Positions 8,824-17,508 of a stretch of DNA of 33,492 nucleotides are shown one piece after another. Each line of letters opens with the position of its first letter. Within the stretch, counting starts at the first letter, position 1. A program made the translations under genes and the position numbers. A model generated the notes under the pieces. It did not search any database and was not told where the DNA came from. It saw only the letters and a program-made list of their open reading frames with translations. This DNA is from a virus: positions 1 through 33,492 of IMG/VR virus record IMGVR_UViG_3300032313_001337. One strand, given 5' to 3'.

Positions 8824-9388
8824 TTTGATACAATTATCAACAAATACTAGAATCAATCATAACTGGTTAGTAAAAAATCAGAATCTTAAAGAATCTTTAG
8901 CGGCTTTGCCTGACGATTTTATTTTTAAAAATTTTCACGAAGACGTAATCGATGACGTAATCGGTCCCGTTAGCAATAATTGTACTTTATCACAAAAAGC
9001 GTTTTTGCATGTAGTAACTGAGACAGTATATAATTACCCAACCACATACATAAGTGAAAAAACAATTAAGCCAATTATAAGTAAAAGACCATTTATTATT
9101 GTTGGCCCGTCAGGATCTGTAGACAATTTAAGATCAATTGGATTTAAAACATTTGGCGACTTTTGGTCTGAAGAATATGATGATATTTTAGATCCTGATG
9201 AACGTATAATAGCCATTGCAGATATTATTGAATGGATTTGTTCTAAATCAATCAATGATCTTCGGAATCTTTGCGTTAGCATGCAAGATGTACTAAACTA
9301 TAATTTTAATTTTTACGTCAATCAGTTTAAAAAAAACGAATACAAAAAATTAACTAAATTCTGTATACAGAATGTAAACCTAAGATAA
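8807..9388 (+). CDS. C-terminal half of split glycosyltransferase-like protein
   Basis: This 193-residue frame contains TYISEKTIKPIISKRPFIIV, then a GS-rich turn, LRSIGFKTF and EYDDILDPDERI. This SEK-x2-KP-x-(V/I)S-K ... GF-x-x-F ... YD pattern also occurs in the intact gene at 28094-29191 and resembles the donor-binding C-terminal domain of GT-B fold (family 10-like) glycosyltransferases. The frame is open upstream only to 8798, so a join to the N-terminal half must occur within 8798-8823. Its own ATG at 8807 could allow re-initiation. Its stop overlaps the gp46 ATG by one base (TAATG), so gp46 translation may depend on this segment being translated. Confidence 0.6.
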   Translation: MPSPPDLIQLSTNTRINHNWLVKNQNLKESLAALPDDFIFKNFHEDVIDDVIGPVSNNCTLSQKAFLHVVTETVYNYPTTYISEKTIKPIISKRPFIIVGPSGSVDNLRSIGFKTFGDFWSEEYDDILDPDERIIAIADIIEWICSKSINDLRNLCVSMQDVLNYNFNFYVNQFKKNEYKKLTKFCIQNVNLR

Positions 9389-11157
9389 TGTTCAAAATAA
9401 AAACACTTGCAGTAAAGAATTTCATGAGCGTGGGTAATTCTACCCAGGCTGTTCAGTTTGATCGTAGGGACCTTACTCTTGTACTAGGACAAAACCTAGA
9501 CTTGGGCGGAGACGATACAGGCGCACGTAATGGTACCGGTAAGACTACTATTATCAATGCACTGAGTTATGCCTTGTACGGTTCTGCTCTTACCAATATC
9601 AAAAAAGACAATCTTATCAATAAAACAAATGGTAAGAACATGTTGGTCACAATTGAGTTTGAAAAAGATGGTATTGATTATCGAATAGAACGCGGTCGTA
9701 AGCCCAATACCATGGCATTTTATGTAGGTGGTCAAGAGCAAGAAATCACTGACGAATCACAAGGTGACAGTAGAGAAACGCAAGCAGAAATCGAACGTAT
9801 GTTAGGTATGAGCCATGACATGTTCAAACACATTGTTGCTCTTAACACTTATACTGAACCTTTTCTAGCCCTTAAAGCAAATGATCAACGTGCTATCATT
9901 GAACAGTTGCTCGGCATTACCATGCTTAGTGACAAGGCAGATACCCTTAAAGAACAACTAAAAGCAACTCGAGATGCCATTACTGCCGAAGAGTACCGTA
10001 TTAAAGCAGTTAACGATGCCAACGGACGTATACAAGAACAGATTGATTCCACAAAGCGTAGACAAACCTTGTGGAACATCAAACGTCTGAACGAAATTGA
10101 TGAATTAAAAAAAGCATTAACAGCAATTGGTGATTTAGATATTGAACAAGAATTGTTGAATCACGACGCATTGCAAGCACAGAATGAATTGGCTAAAGCC
10201 GCAGCAGAAGTTAATAAGTGGAAAATTGCTTGCGAACAAGAACAAGTAAAGTTAATTAAAACGCAAGACAAATTAAAAACAGAAATAGAAAAACTTGAGA
10301 AGCATGAATGTTATGCTTGCGGGCAAGTCATGCACGACGACAAACATGAACAAGTGTTAAATGAAAAACGTGCTGCTGTGCAGGAAACCAGTTTACAATA
10401 TCTTGCCAACGATACACAACTTGCAGAACACATTAATACACTATCAGAACTAGGGAAACCTGGACCAATGCCCACGGTGTTTTATGATACCAAAGAAGAT
10501 GCTATCAATCATAAAAATACACTGGCAAACTTACGTCAACAATTAGCTGCAAAAGAAACAGAGGTAGATCCTTATGCAGAACAAATCGCCGAAATGCAAA
10601 CACAGGCCTTAGAAGAAATCAACTATGATAATATTAATGAATTGGCCAATGTTAAAGAACATCAAGAGTTCTTGCTTAAACTGTTAACTAACAAAGATTC
10701 ATTCATACGTAAACGTATTATTGATCAGAACCTAAGTTACTTGAATGCTAGACTAGGCCAGTATTTGGATCGTATTGGCTTGCCGCACACTGTAAAATTC
10801 CAAAACGACTTGACAGTCAGCATCGAGGAGCTGGGACGTGAGCTAGACTTTGATAACTTGAGCAGGGGCGAGCGTAACAGACTTATATTAAGTTTAAGTT
10901 GGTCTTTCCGTGATGTGTGGGAAAGTTTGTATCAACCCATCAACTTGTTGTTCATTGATGAAGTTATTGACACAGGTATGGATAGCTCGGGTGTTGAAAA
11001 CAGTCTAGCTATTCTAAAGAAAATGGCCCGTGAGGGTAATCGCAGTGTTTGGCTTGTTAGTCACAAGGACGAGCTAGCAGGGCGTGTAAACAATGTGCTC
11101 AGTGTAATTAAAGAAAATGGATTTACAACCTATAACACCGATGTAGAAATTCAATGA
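9388..11157 (+). CDS. 46: gp46-like recombination nuclease ATPase subunit (SbcC/Rad50 type)
   Basis: The 589-residue SMC-like ATPase has a Walker A GARNGTGKTT (residues 45-54), long charged coiled coils on both sides of a zinc hook CYAC (C308, C311), an ABC signature LSRGER (491-496) and a Walker B LLFIDE (520-525). With gp47 it forms the T4 Mre11/Rad50-type complex that processes DNA ends. Length and architecture match T4 gp46 (about 560 residues). It starts one base into the stop of the broken glycosyltransferase-like gene and its own stop overlaps the next ATG by 4 bases. In T4 the pair is separated only by a very small gene; here 3.3 kb of metabolic-type genes separate them. Confidence 0.95.
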   Translation: MFKIKTLAVKNFMSVGNSTQAVQFDRRDLTLVLGQNLDLGGDDTGARNGTGKTTIINALSYALYGSALTNIKKDNLINKTNGKNMLVTIEFEKDGIDYRIERGRKPNTMAFYVGGQEQEITDESQGDSRETQAEIERMLGMSHDMFKHIVALNTYTEPFLALKANDQRAIIEQLLGITMLSDKADTLKEQLKATRDAITAEEYRIKAVNDANGRIQEQIDSTKRRQTLWNIKRLNEIDELKKALTAIGDLDIEQELLNHDALQAQNELAKAAAEVNKWKIACEQEQVKLIKTQDKLKTEIEKLEKHECYACGQVMHDDKHEQVLNEKRAAVQETSLQYLANDTQLAEHINTLSELGKPGPMPTVFYDTKEDAINHKNTLANLRQQLAAKETEVDPYAEQIAEMQTQALEEINYDNINELANVKEHQEFLLKLLTNKDSFIRKRIIDQNLSYLNARLGQYLDRIGLPHTVKFQNDLTVSIEELGRELDFDNLSRGERNRLILSLSWSFRDVWESLYQPINLLFIDEVIDTGMDSSGVENSLAILKKMAREGNRSVWLVSHKDELAGRVNNVLSVIKENGFTTYNTDVEIQ

Positions 11158-11729
11158 TTGTCAAGTTCAATTTATTTTGCGGATTAGTCAACAGCCAAGG
11201 TCCTGAAATTGAAATACAAGTAAATCATAAAGTTGTTAGCTCTTTAATTGCTGACTGTGCAGAATTTACAATTGATCTGGATATCAACAATGATCAGACA
11301 AATGAAATATCTTTTATACATAAAAATAAAACTGATCACGATACCATTGTGCTTGATAATCAAATAGTTGAAGATAAATTTTTTAAAGTTACTAAAATTT
11401 GGGCTGATGATATATTGCTACCAGATTTACTATGTTATGGCCAGGCAACTATAATTTATTCAGACAGCTTTTTAAAAGACATCAATTATACACCAGAACG
11501 CAACTGCAAAAGTGACAGTTTGTATTTTAATGGACAGTTAACATACACGTTATCAAAAAATTTGTTTGATTGGTTGTACGAATATCACAGACAGCAAGAT
11601 TTAGAATACATTCAAGGTCATCATGATCATGAGGCCGAAGAAAAATATTTAGGCTATCAACAAGATTCAGATTTTGAGCAGGAAATAGTAGACTTGTTAG
11701 AGAATCATGGATACTGTATTACTCGTTAA
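11154..11729 (+). CDS. beta-rich protein of unknown function, partner A
   Basis: The 191-residue product is not recognised. Residues 1-140 alternate hydrophobic and polar residues as in a beta sandwich: EIEIQVNHKVV, FTIDLDI, EISFIHKNKTDHDTI, VEDKFFKVTKIWADDILL. The same order occurs in the 14688-15203 product (IKIVVDD, FDIDLID, LTIVHYGKLPEHHTY, VEIKSIKLDHVML), so the two look like paralogues. The C-terminal 50 residues here are acidic and His-rich (GHHDHEAEEK), a feature the other copy lacks. It overlaps gp46 by 4 bases and the following B12-type radical SAM gene by 23. The two beta proteins bracket the two B12-type radical SAM genes, hinting at a shared complex or substrate; this is inference. 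Confidence 0.8.
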   Translation: MIVKFNLFCGLVNSQGPEIEIQVNHKVVSSLIADCAEFTIDLDINNDQTNEISFIHKNKTDHDTIVLDNQIVEDKFFKVTKIWADDILLPDLLCYGQATIIYSDSFLKDINYTPERNCKSDSLYFNGQLTYTLSKNLFDWLYEYHRQQDLEYIQGHHDHEAEEKYLGYQQDSDFEQEIVDLLENHGYCITR

Positions 11730-13182
11730 TTTACCAAGACAAGAAGCCGAGCGATCACCTGCGGTCATTGCTGGACTAGCAGGTATATGCAAAAAAGCCG
11801 GAGTTGATTATGATGTGCTTGATATTAATCTTGCATGTGTCAAAAATTTAGAGCCAACTCAATGGCGAGATTTGCAAAGTTATGTTTCGTACTACATTGA
11901 CAGTAGCTATGACGCTAGCAATTTTGTTAATCTAGTAGAATCGTCGCTTCCCAAAATACAATATTCAATTATTGCAGTAAGCATGTTTACCTACGAAACT
12001 CTACGTGCCGGAAATATAGTTTTGCCTATGTTGAGAAAAGCATATCCTGACAGCAAAATTATTATTGGCGGGCACGGTGCTGATTTTGCCGATCCTGACA
12101 ACAACAAACAACCTTTTTACAAAAAACATCTAGAGTGCAAAAATATTGATGCTTATATTTTAGGCGAAGCTGAGTCTAGTTTTCAAACGTATATCAAAGA
12201 TCCCAACAGTTGGAACAATACTACCCATCGGCATGTGGTTGATGATTTGAATACAGTGCCTTTTGCCTGCTACGACAAAATTCCACCTGATGATTACTTG
12301 CATCACGGTGTGAGAGGTGCATACATAACCGGAAGCAGAGGATGTGTGCGTGACTGTACTTTTTGCGATGTTGGACACATCTGGGGTAAGTTCAGGTTCC
12401 GATCAGCCACTCATATTTTTGAAGAAATATTGCACCATCATCTCAATTACAATGTTACACTAATTGAATTCACAGATAATCTGATTAACGGTAGTTTGAG
12501 TGAATTTAAAAAATTAAATCAACTGCTTGTAGCTGCACAAGAACAATATCCCAGTCTCAAACAGTTACGATACAAAGGTGATTTCATTTGCCGGCCTAAG
12601 AATCAATTTACTGAAAAAGATTTTCAGTTGATGAAACAAGCCGGCTGCGAGGACCTGATAGTGGGTATAGAATCATTCAGTGAGCCTGTTAGATACCACA
12701 TGGGCAAAAAGTTTTCCAACGATGACATTGATTTTCATTTGTATGCCAGCGGTAAATATGGTATAAAAAATACGTTTCTCATGCAAGTAGGGTACCCAAC
12801 AGAAACGTTACAAGATCACGAAGAAAACAAAAAAGGACTATATCGTTATCAACGATATGCTCTGAGTCGTGTTATTAAAATGATACGGTGGGGCTATACT
12901 ACAGGTATTTTGCCAGGGTCTCCGTTGGATCTCAATCACCGACATAGTCTTCCGTTAATTAGTGAAGTCAAAAATTCTGAATTTTACGGAGAATCAAATT
13001 GGATCAATTTAAGCAATCCCACATTGACTTATGCAGAACGAATTCGACGAAGAATGGAGTTGCATTTTTTAAGCAAACAATTACAATATAACCAACCCAG
13101 AGTCAACGACGAATTTTTATCTATTTTGAGTCAATTAAAAAGTAATATAAAAAGTAAACAGGTAATACCTATTAAAAAATAA
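11707..13182 (+). CDS. B12-binding-type radical SAM protein, copy 1
   Basis: The 491-residue product has an N-terminal ~190-residue Rossmann-like domain typical of cobalamin-binding radical SAM enzymes (LLVNLPRQEAERSPAVIAGL, then IIIGGHGADF and YILGEAESSF), followed by the radical SAM motif CVRDCTFC (C213, C217, C220) preceded by TGSRG. The barrel contains IEFTDNLING, DLIVGIES and LMQVGYPTET, all usual in this family. The canonical DxHxxG cobalamin-ligand motif is not visible, so B12 may bind base-off or not at all. Family members methylate unactivated carbons or rearrange substrates. It is followed after 3 bases by a second protein of the same architecture. The substrate is unknown. Confidence 0.9.
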   Translation: MDTVLLVNLPRQEAERSPAVIAGLAGICKKAGVDYDVLDINLACVKNLEPTQWRDLQSYVSYYIDSSYDASNFVNLVESSLPKIQYSIIAVSMFTYETLRAGNIVLPMLRKAYPDSKIIIGGHGADFADPDNNKQPFYKKHLECKNIDAYILGEAESSFQTYIKDPNSWNNTTHRHVVDDLNTVPFACYDKIPPDDYLHHGVRGAYITGSRGCVRDCTFCDVGHIWGKFRFRSATHIFEEILHHHLNYNVTLIEFTDNLINGSLSEFKKLNQLLVAAQEQYPSLKQLRYKGDFICRPKNQFTEKDFQLMKQAGCEDLIVGIESFSEPVRYHMGKKFSNDDIDFHLYASGKYGIKNTFLMQVGYPTETLQDHEENKKGLYRYQRYALSRVIKMIRWGYTTGILPGSPLDLNHRHSLPLISEVKNSEFYGESNWINLSNPTLTYAERIRRRMELHFLSKQLQYNQPRVNDEFLSILSQLKSNIKSKQVIPIKK

Positions 13183-13185
13183 ATT

Positions 13186-14691
13186 ATGTCAATTTATGCT
13201 GTTATTCTTTCAATCCCAAGAGTGGCTCCGGTACGCCCGGCTGCTGCTCCGGCTATTATTAAAAGAATAATAAAAGAGCACAATTTATCTAGTAAAATAC
13301 TTGATATTAATATTAATTATTTTACTGATTTTAAAAATTCTGTTGACTCTGTATTGTTTAACGAAATTGATGACTACTTGTTTGTAAAAAATAAAACACT
13401 ATCAGCAACGGCTGCAACAGAGTTTCATAACTTCATTGATGGTTGGACACAACAGATAATTGTATTGCAACCAAAAAAACTGTTCATCAGTATTTTTAGT
13501 TGGCAAGCTCAGAGATTTGTTGAAGAGTTTTTGCGTAGATTTAGACTTGTTAGCACCATTGAAGTAATTGTGGGCGGGCAAGGACTCATTAGAGAAGAAA
13601 ACGGTAGCTACAGCGAACGTCCAGAATTTGCTCATTATTTAAAAAAAGAACACTTGATCGATCACTGGATACGTGGCGAAGCTGAAACTACCATTCCAGA
13701 AATAATCAAAGGCAACTATAATGTTGCTGGAATTGATACAGATTTTTTAGCTGAACGTAGCAACATTAAAACTCATGTGCCAATGGATTTTGACGACTTT
13801 GATATAACCAAATATCAAAGTGGATATGCCACTGGTGTGCTTCCAATGGAGACCAGCAGAGGCTGTGTACGTAATTGTAACTTTTGTGATATTCCTACTA
13901 TGCAAGGAGGTTTCAGATTTAAAACTGGTCTCCAGCTGGCCAACGAAATGATTCATTATTACGAATCATATGGTGTGCGTGACTATTTTTTTCATGATGC
14001 GCTATGCAATGGTAGTGTCAAAGACTTCAGACAGTTCAATAATACACTAATCGAATATTATCAAACAAACAACTTGCCTGACAGATATTTTAGTTACAGT
14101 AGCCATGCCATTGTACACAATGATCGAACATTTCGTCCTGGTGATTTTGAATCAATGGGACGGGCTGGAGCAGATACCATGGTCATTGGTGTTGAAACGG
14201 GCAGCGACCGTGTGCGTGGTCATATGAAAAAAGGCTATGTTGGCGAAGATCTTGATTACAACATAGAGCAGTACAGCAAACACAAAATGCATGTTTACTT
14301 CTTGATAATTGTTGGTTTTCCTACAGAAACTGAACAAGACTTTGTTGAAACACTAAACATGTTAACCAAGTATCAACGTTATGTGGCCGATGGTACTATT
14401 ATTGGTGTTAATTTAGGAACTACATTAACTATTGAAGAAGGCACTGAGTTGTACAATCGTCCTGATACATTAAAGATTGTTGGCGTTAACAATCAACGCC
14501 CACAAGGAACAGCATGGATCTGCGAGGATAATCCTGGTCTAACTTATAAAGAACGTGTCATGCGTAGAATCAGGGCACAGGAACATGCAGTTGCTCTTGG
14601 GTATACGTTTTGGAAAGGCGATGATCAAATGAAAATAATGATGGACGAATATCAAGACCGTCTAGCAAGACTTGCTGGGGTCATACATTGA
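13186..14691 (+). CDS. B12-binding-type radical SAM protein, copy 2
   Basis: The 501-residue product parallels its upstream neighbour: an N-terminal B12-domain-like region (AVILSIPRVAPVRPAAAPAI, VIVGGQGLI, WIRGEAETTI), the TSRG turn and radical SAM motif CVRNCNFC (C227, C231, C234), then YFFHDALCNG, TMVIGVETGS and LIIVGFPTET. Again no DxHxxG cobalamin motif is seen. The two proteins are clearly paralogous yet diverged, suggesting different substrates or successive steps rather than a recent duplication. The stop TGA overlaps the next gene's TTG start (TTGA). The C-terminal region (near residue 444, WICEDNPGLTYKERVMRRI) matches copy 1 (WINLSNPTLTYAERIRRRM), so the domain order is the same throughout. 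Confidence 0.9.
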   Translation: MSIYAVILSIPRVAPVRPAAAPAIIKRIIKEHNLSSKILDININYFTDFKNSVDSVLFNEIDDYLFVKNKTLSATAATEFHNFIDGWTQQIIVLQPKKLFISIFSWQAQRFVEEFLRRFRLVSTIEVIVGGQGLIREENGSYSERPEFAHYLKKEHLIDHWIRGEAETTIPEIIKGNYNVAGIDTDFLAERSNIKTHVPMDFDDFDITKYQSGYATGVLPMETSRGCVRNCNFCDIPTMQGGFRFKTGLQLANEMIHYYESYGVRDYFFHDALCNGSVKDFRQFNNTLIEYYQTNNLPDRYFSYSSHAIVHNDRTFRPGDFESMGRAGADTMVIGVETGSDRVRGHMKKGYVGEDLDYNIEQYSKHKMHVYFLIIVGFPTETEQDFVETLNMLTKYQRYVADGTIIGVNLGTTLTIEEGTELYNRPDTLKIVGVNNQRPQGTAWICEDNPGLTYKERVMRRIRAQEHAVALGYTFWKGDDQMKIMMDEYQDRLARLAGVIH

Positions 14692-15203
14692 AATTAGATA
14701 TAGACTTTACTGTTGAGCGTAGACTAGGTAATCCAATGATAAAAATTGTCGTCGATGATTACTTAACATTGTATGATGGTATTGCACAAGAACATTACGA
14801 GTTCGACATTGATTTGATCGACGGCGGACATGATTTGACTATTGTACACTACGGAAAGTTACCCGAACATCATACGTATAACAAGGACGGTTCTGTTGAT
14901 ATTGATCAACATGTTGAGATAAAAAGTATAAAATTAGATCATGTCATGCTGGAGTCTGAATTATGGTCAGGAAAATTCTTTCCTGTGTATATGCACAAGA
15001 CCAACGACGAACCGTATTTTATTTGTCCTAATTTATATCTAGGGCACAATGGTGCATGGAAATTAGAGTTTGCTACTCCAGCTGCTGCATGGTTAATTGA
15101 TTTAAGACAGCCTGGTCCAAAACTAGCAGGAACTATATTTAAAACAAATAGTGCCACACTAACCATGGCTAAAAATTTCTTTAAAGATTTACCAGATGTT
15201 TAA
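14688..15203 (+). CDS. beta-rich protein of unknown function, partner B
   Basis: The 171-residue product appears to start with TTG at 14688, overlapping the preceding stop as TTGA; the next in-frame ATG is 16 codons later and would cut into the first predicted strand. It shares strand order with the 11154-11729 product (see that entry) and ends with a NLYLGHNGAWKLEF / AAAWLIDLRQPG region matching SLYFNGQLTYTL / LFDWLYE there. No catalytic motif, signal peptide or membrane segment was seen. It overlaps the following radical SAM gene by 8 bases. Function unknown; a binding or scaffold role beside the radical SAM enzymes is a guess from position. Confidence 0.8.
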   Translation: MKLDIDFTVERRLGNPMIKIVVDDYLTLYDGIAQEHYEFDIDLIDGGHDLTIVHYGKLPEHHTYNKDGSVDIDQHVEIKSIKLDHVMLESELWSGKFFPVYMHKTNDEPYFICPNLYLGHNGAWKLEFATPAAAWLIDLRQPGPKLAGTIFKTNSATLTMAKNFFKDLPDV

Positions 15204-16311
15204 ATTTGATAACATCAATGAGTATCAACTGGAAATTACAACCTATTGTAATGCTGCCTGTCCTCAGTGTCCTAGAAATATACAAGGATCTGGCATTAAT
15301 CCTTATATGCCGTTGGTGCATTTAAGTCGCGAAGCTATTGATGCAGCATTTGGTGTCGAGCATTGCGGAAAGTTAAAACAAATATTCTTTTGTGGTAGTT
15401 ATGGTGATCCTGTCATGCATCCAGACTTTCTAGATATACTACAAGACTTTAGACGCAAACATCCAACGTTGTGGTTGTATATTCATACCAACGGTGGTGT
15501 ACACGACGAACGTTACTGGGCAGAAATTGCCACTATCATGAATGGCTACGGTCAAATTGATTTTGGGTTCGACGGGCTAGAAGATACTTTACATTTGTAC
15601 AGACGTAATGTAAAATATGCTGTTGCCATGCGTAATGCACGAGCATTTATTGGTGCAGGCGGTAGAGCACAATGGAACTATATTGTTTTTAAACACAACG
15701 AACACCAAGTTGAGACTGCACGAGCATTGAGCAAAGAGTATGGATTCTTTAACTTTTTGCCAAGAAAGACCGGACGTTTTTATAATCATACAAACGAGTG
15801 TGCATATCCAAATTGGCCTGTGCTGGATAAGAATAAAAAAATATTGTATGTTCTTGAGCAACCGGTTGGCGCTGAGTGGCAGAACCCAAGTGTGCAAAAA
15901 ATTGAAATATTAAAAAAAATGTATGGAGGCTTTAGAAAGTATCTTGATCAAACACCAATCAAATGTGATGCGTTACTAGGAAACAAGGTTGTTATCACTG
16001 CAGAAGGATTGGTATTGCCGTGTAACTTTTTTGAACACAATTTACACGATGCTAGATTCTACGATGATTATATGCCTGGCGCCAATGTAGCAAGTTTTAT
16101 TAGTACCGGTGGTAATCAAGTGCAAGAGTTTGTAGGACGTTACTATAACGAGCTTGATATAAATCAACATTGTTTAGAAAATATTTTTAAATCTAAATTT
16201 TGGGAAGAATTGACCAATCGCTGGACTGGTCCAAATAAAATTATGGAATGTGCAATGACTTGCGGTGAAAAATTTACCAAGGTATGGGATCAAGGAGGAT
16301 CCAAGAGATGA
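15196..16311 (+). CDS. radical SAM enzyme with C-terminal Cys cluster, second copy
   Basis: The 371-residue product opens with TTYCNAACPQCPRN (cluster cysteines C18, C22, C25), then IFFCGSYGDP, IHTNGG, FGFDGLEDT, and IVFKHNEHQVETA, with C-terminal cysteines in IKCDALL, LPCNFFEH, HCLENIF and MECAMTCGEKF. It is a paralogue of the 6611-7693 protein with the same domain order, and both copies sit next to an SDR gene, although the order is reversed (SDR first there, radical SAM first here). An ATG overlapping the previous stop by 8 bases sets the start. Auxiliary-cluster radical SAM enzymes often modify peptides or sugar-like substrates; which applies here cannot be told from the sequence. Confidence 0.9.
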   Translation: MFKFDNINEYQLEITTYCNAACPQCPRNIQGSGINPYMPLVHLSREAIDAAFGVEHCGKLKQIFFCGSYGDPVMHPDFLDILQDFRRKHPTLWLYIHTNGGVHDERYWAEIATIMNGYGQIDFGFDGLEDTLHLYRRNVKYAVAMRNARAFIGAGGRAQWNYIVFKHNEHQVETARALSKEYGFFNFLPRKTGRFYNHTNECAYPNWPVLDKNKKILYVLEQPVGAEWQNPSVQKIEILKKMYGGFRKYLDQTPIKCDALLGNKVVITAEGLVLPCNFFEHNLHDARFYDDYMPGANVASFISTGGNQVQEFVGRYYNELDINQHCLENIFKSKFWEELTNRWTGPNKIMECAMTCGEKFTKVWDQGGSKR

Positions 16312-16904
16312 AAGTTTTAGTCACTGGTGGTAATCGAGGTTTAGGTAAACACCTAGTTGAAGCATTTGACGGCGACAGTCTCAGCCGCGAAACTGGTTAT
16401 GATATTACCAAACATGTAAAAGAAATTGCCGATAAAAGCGTCATGTATGACGTGGTTATCAATAATGCGTTTGATGGGCCTCCACAAGAATCCTGGGCAA
16501 ACTTTGCACAAACAAACTTGTATATTGCCATATACGACAAGTGGAAGGCTGCGGGCAAGACCGGACATATTTTTAATATTGGATCAATTGGTGAAAAGCA
16601 TACAGTTGCACCAGAACCTAGATTTGAAACTTATAGAGTCAGCAAAGCTGCGCTAAGTCATGCAAGTAAGCAGGGCACCCAAGCATTTAAACAAAATCTA
16701 GTTTCTTTTAAAACAACATTAATTACACTAGATAGATTAGATACAGAACTTAGTCGTAGTAGATCAAACTGGACCGGAAACGGAATTAATTTAACAGACA
16801 TCGGTGATTTTATTCATTATAGCACAAACATTAATTCAAATACCTGTGTTGAAGAAATAATATTTTACTGCAATTTGCAACATGAACAAAATAGTACGCA
16901 TTGA
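16308..16904 (+). CDS. short-chain dehydrogenase/reductase, second copy
   Basis: The product (198 residues from the ATG at 16308) has a complete SDR cofactor motif TGGNRGLG (T6-G13), a NNAF motif (N52-F55), a catalytic Ser in IGSIGE (S93) and YRVSK (Y109, K113). This copy therefore looks more canonical than the SDR at 6072-6614. The start at 16308 is chosen because AAGGAGG (16292-16298) lies at proper distance and the ATG overlaps the preceding stop as ATGA; an upstream in-frame extension to 16284 would place this ribosome binding site inside the gene. The 3' end overlaps the next radical SAM gene by 23 bases. NAD(P)-dependent oxidation or reduction of a pathway intermediate is likely; the substrate is unknown. 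Confidence 0.85.
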   Translation: MKVLVTGGNRGLGKHLVEAFDGDSLSRETGYDITKHVKEIADKSVMYDVVINNAFDGPPQESWANFAQTNLYIAIYDKWKAAGKTGHIFNIGSIGEKHTVAPEPRFETYRVSKAALSHASKQGTQAFKQNLVSFKTTLITLDRLDTELSRSRSNWTGNGINLTDIGDFIHYSTNINSNTCVEEIIFYCNLQHEQNSTH

Positions 16905-17508
16905 ACCCATTGACGATGTTTTCAGTATAACGTGGACCATGCATCTGCGATGCAATTACGACTGTATGTATTGCGGTGACGTTCGGCATGAATACAATCA
17001 AGGAAAAGTGTTAAGTCTAGAAGAATTACAAAGTTACTGGAATCAAGTTTACGAAAAAACAAAACATACCAACAAACTGTATAAACTGGTGCTGTCGGGC
17101 GGTGAGCCAACTGTGAATAAAAATTTATTGCCATTTGTCAAATGGCTACGAGATACATTTAAAGATAGAATATTTCAGCTGGGTTTGTGTACCAACGGTA
17201 GTGCCAGTAAATCTTATTACCTGGATCTATTTGAATATTTTGACTGGATTTCGTTTTCCACTCATACTGAATATCTAGATGAAGAAAAATTTTTTAATTC
17301 GGCTGTTGCGTGTAATGCGTATGCCAAAGAAATTGGCAATAAAAGTTTCATGATAAAAATTATGCCCGAACCGTGGGCCAGTAATTCTGTACAGAAATTC
17401 ATTCAAATTTGTCAGCAAAATAATATTCATTATGATTTGGCCGACCATATTGATATGACCAGACAAACTAGAGCACATCCTATTTTTAAAATAAAATCAT
17501 ATGATTAA
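16882..17508 (+). CDS. radical SAM protein, barrel portion of a split gene
   Basis: This 208-residue frame has the cluster motif CNYDCMYC (C24, C28, C31) and the SAM-binding GGEP (73-76), followed by LGLCTNGS and ISFSTHTEYL, so the catalytic part of a radical SAM barrel is present. It ends abruptly with a stop at 17506-17508, and the next frame, shifted +1 and overlapping by 8 bases, begins with what looks like the missing C-terminal SPASM-type Cys domain. At 208 residues it is shorter than the 350-370 of the other single-module radical SAM proteins here. Either a one-base frameshift split one gene, or the two parts work as separate polypeptides. Confidence 0.8.
   Translation: MNKIVRIEPIDDVFSITWTMHLRCNYDCMYCGDVRHEYNQGKVLSLEELQSYWNQVYEKTKHTNKLYKLVLSGGEPTVNKNLLPFVKWLRDTFKDRIFQLGLCTNGSASKSYYLDLFEYFDWISFSTHTEYLDEEKFFNSAVACNAYAKEIGNKSFMIKIMPEPWASNSVQKFIQICQQNNIHYDLADHIDMTRQTRAHPIFKIKSYD

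Larger units (their letters stand above)
8221..9388 (+). pseudogene. glycosyltransferase-like gene broken by an in-frame amber and a frameshift
   Basis: An ATG at 8221 has a good ribosome binding site (AAAGGA) and directly follows the previous stop. Its frame reads MNHFLDKAKTF, meets TAG at 8254-8256, and continues in the same frame into the 8260-8823 open frame. That frame ends at TGA 8821-8823, and the homologous C-terminal half continues in the +1 frame (8807-9388). Joined, the pieces would give about 385 residues, close to the 365 of the related intact gene at 28094-29191. TAG is used as a normal stop by several genes here (7691-7693, 24052-24054, 25686-25688, 29189-29191), so recoding is unlikely. 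Decay, assembly error, or two separately translated halves remain possible. Confidence 0.55.

Noticed and set aside
8221-9388. Stop-codon recoding (TAG read as an amino acid)
   Set aside because: Several intact genes in the window end with TAG at normal positions, so general recoding is not supported.
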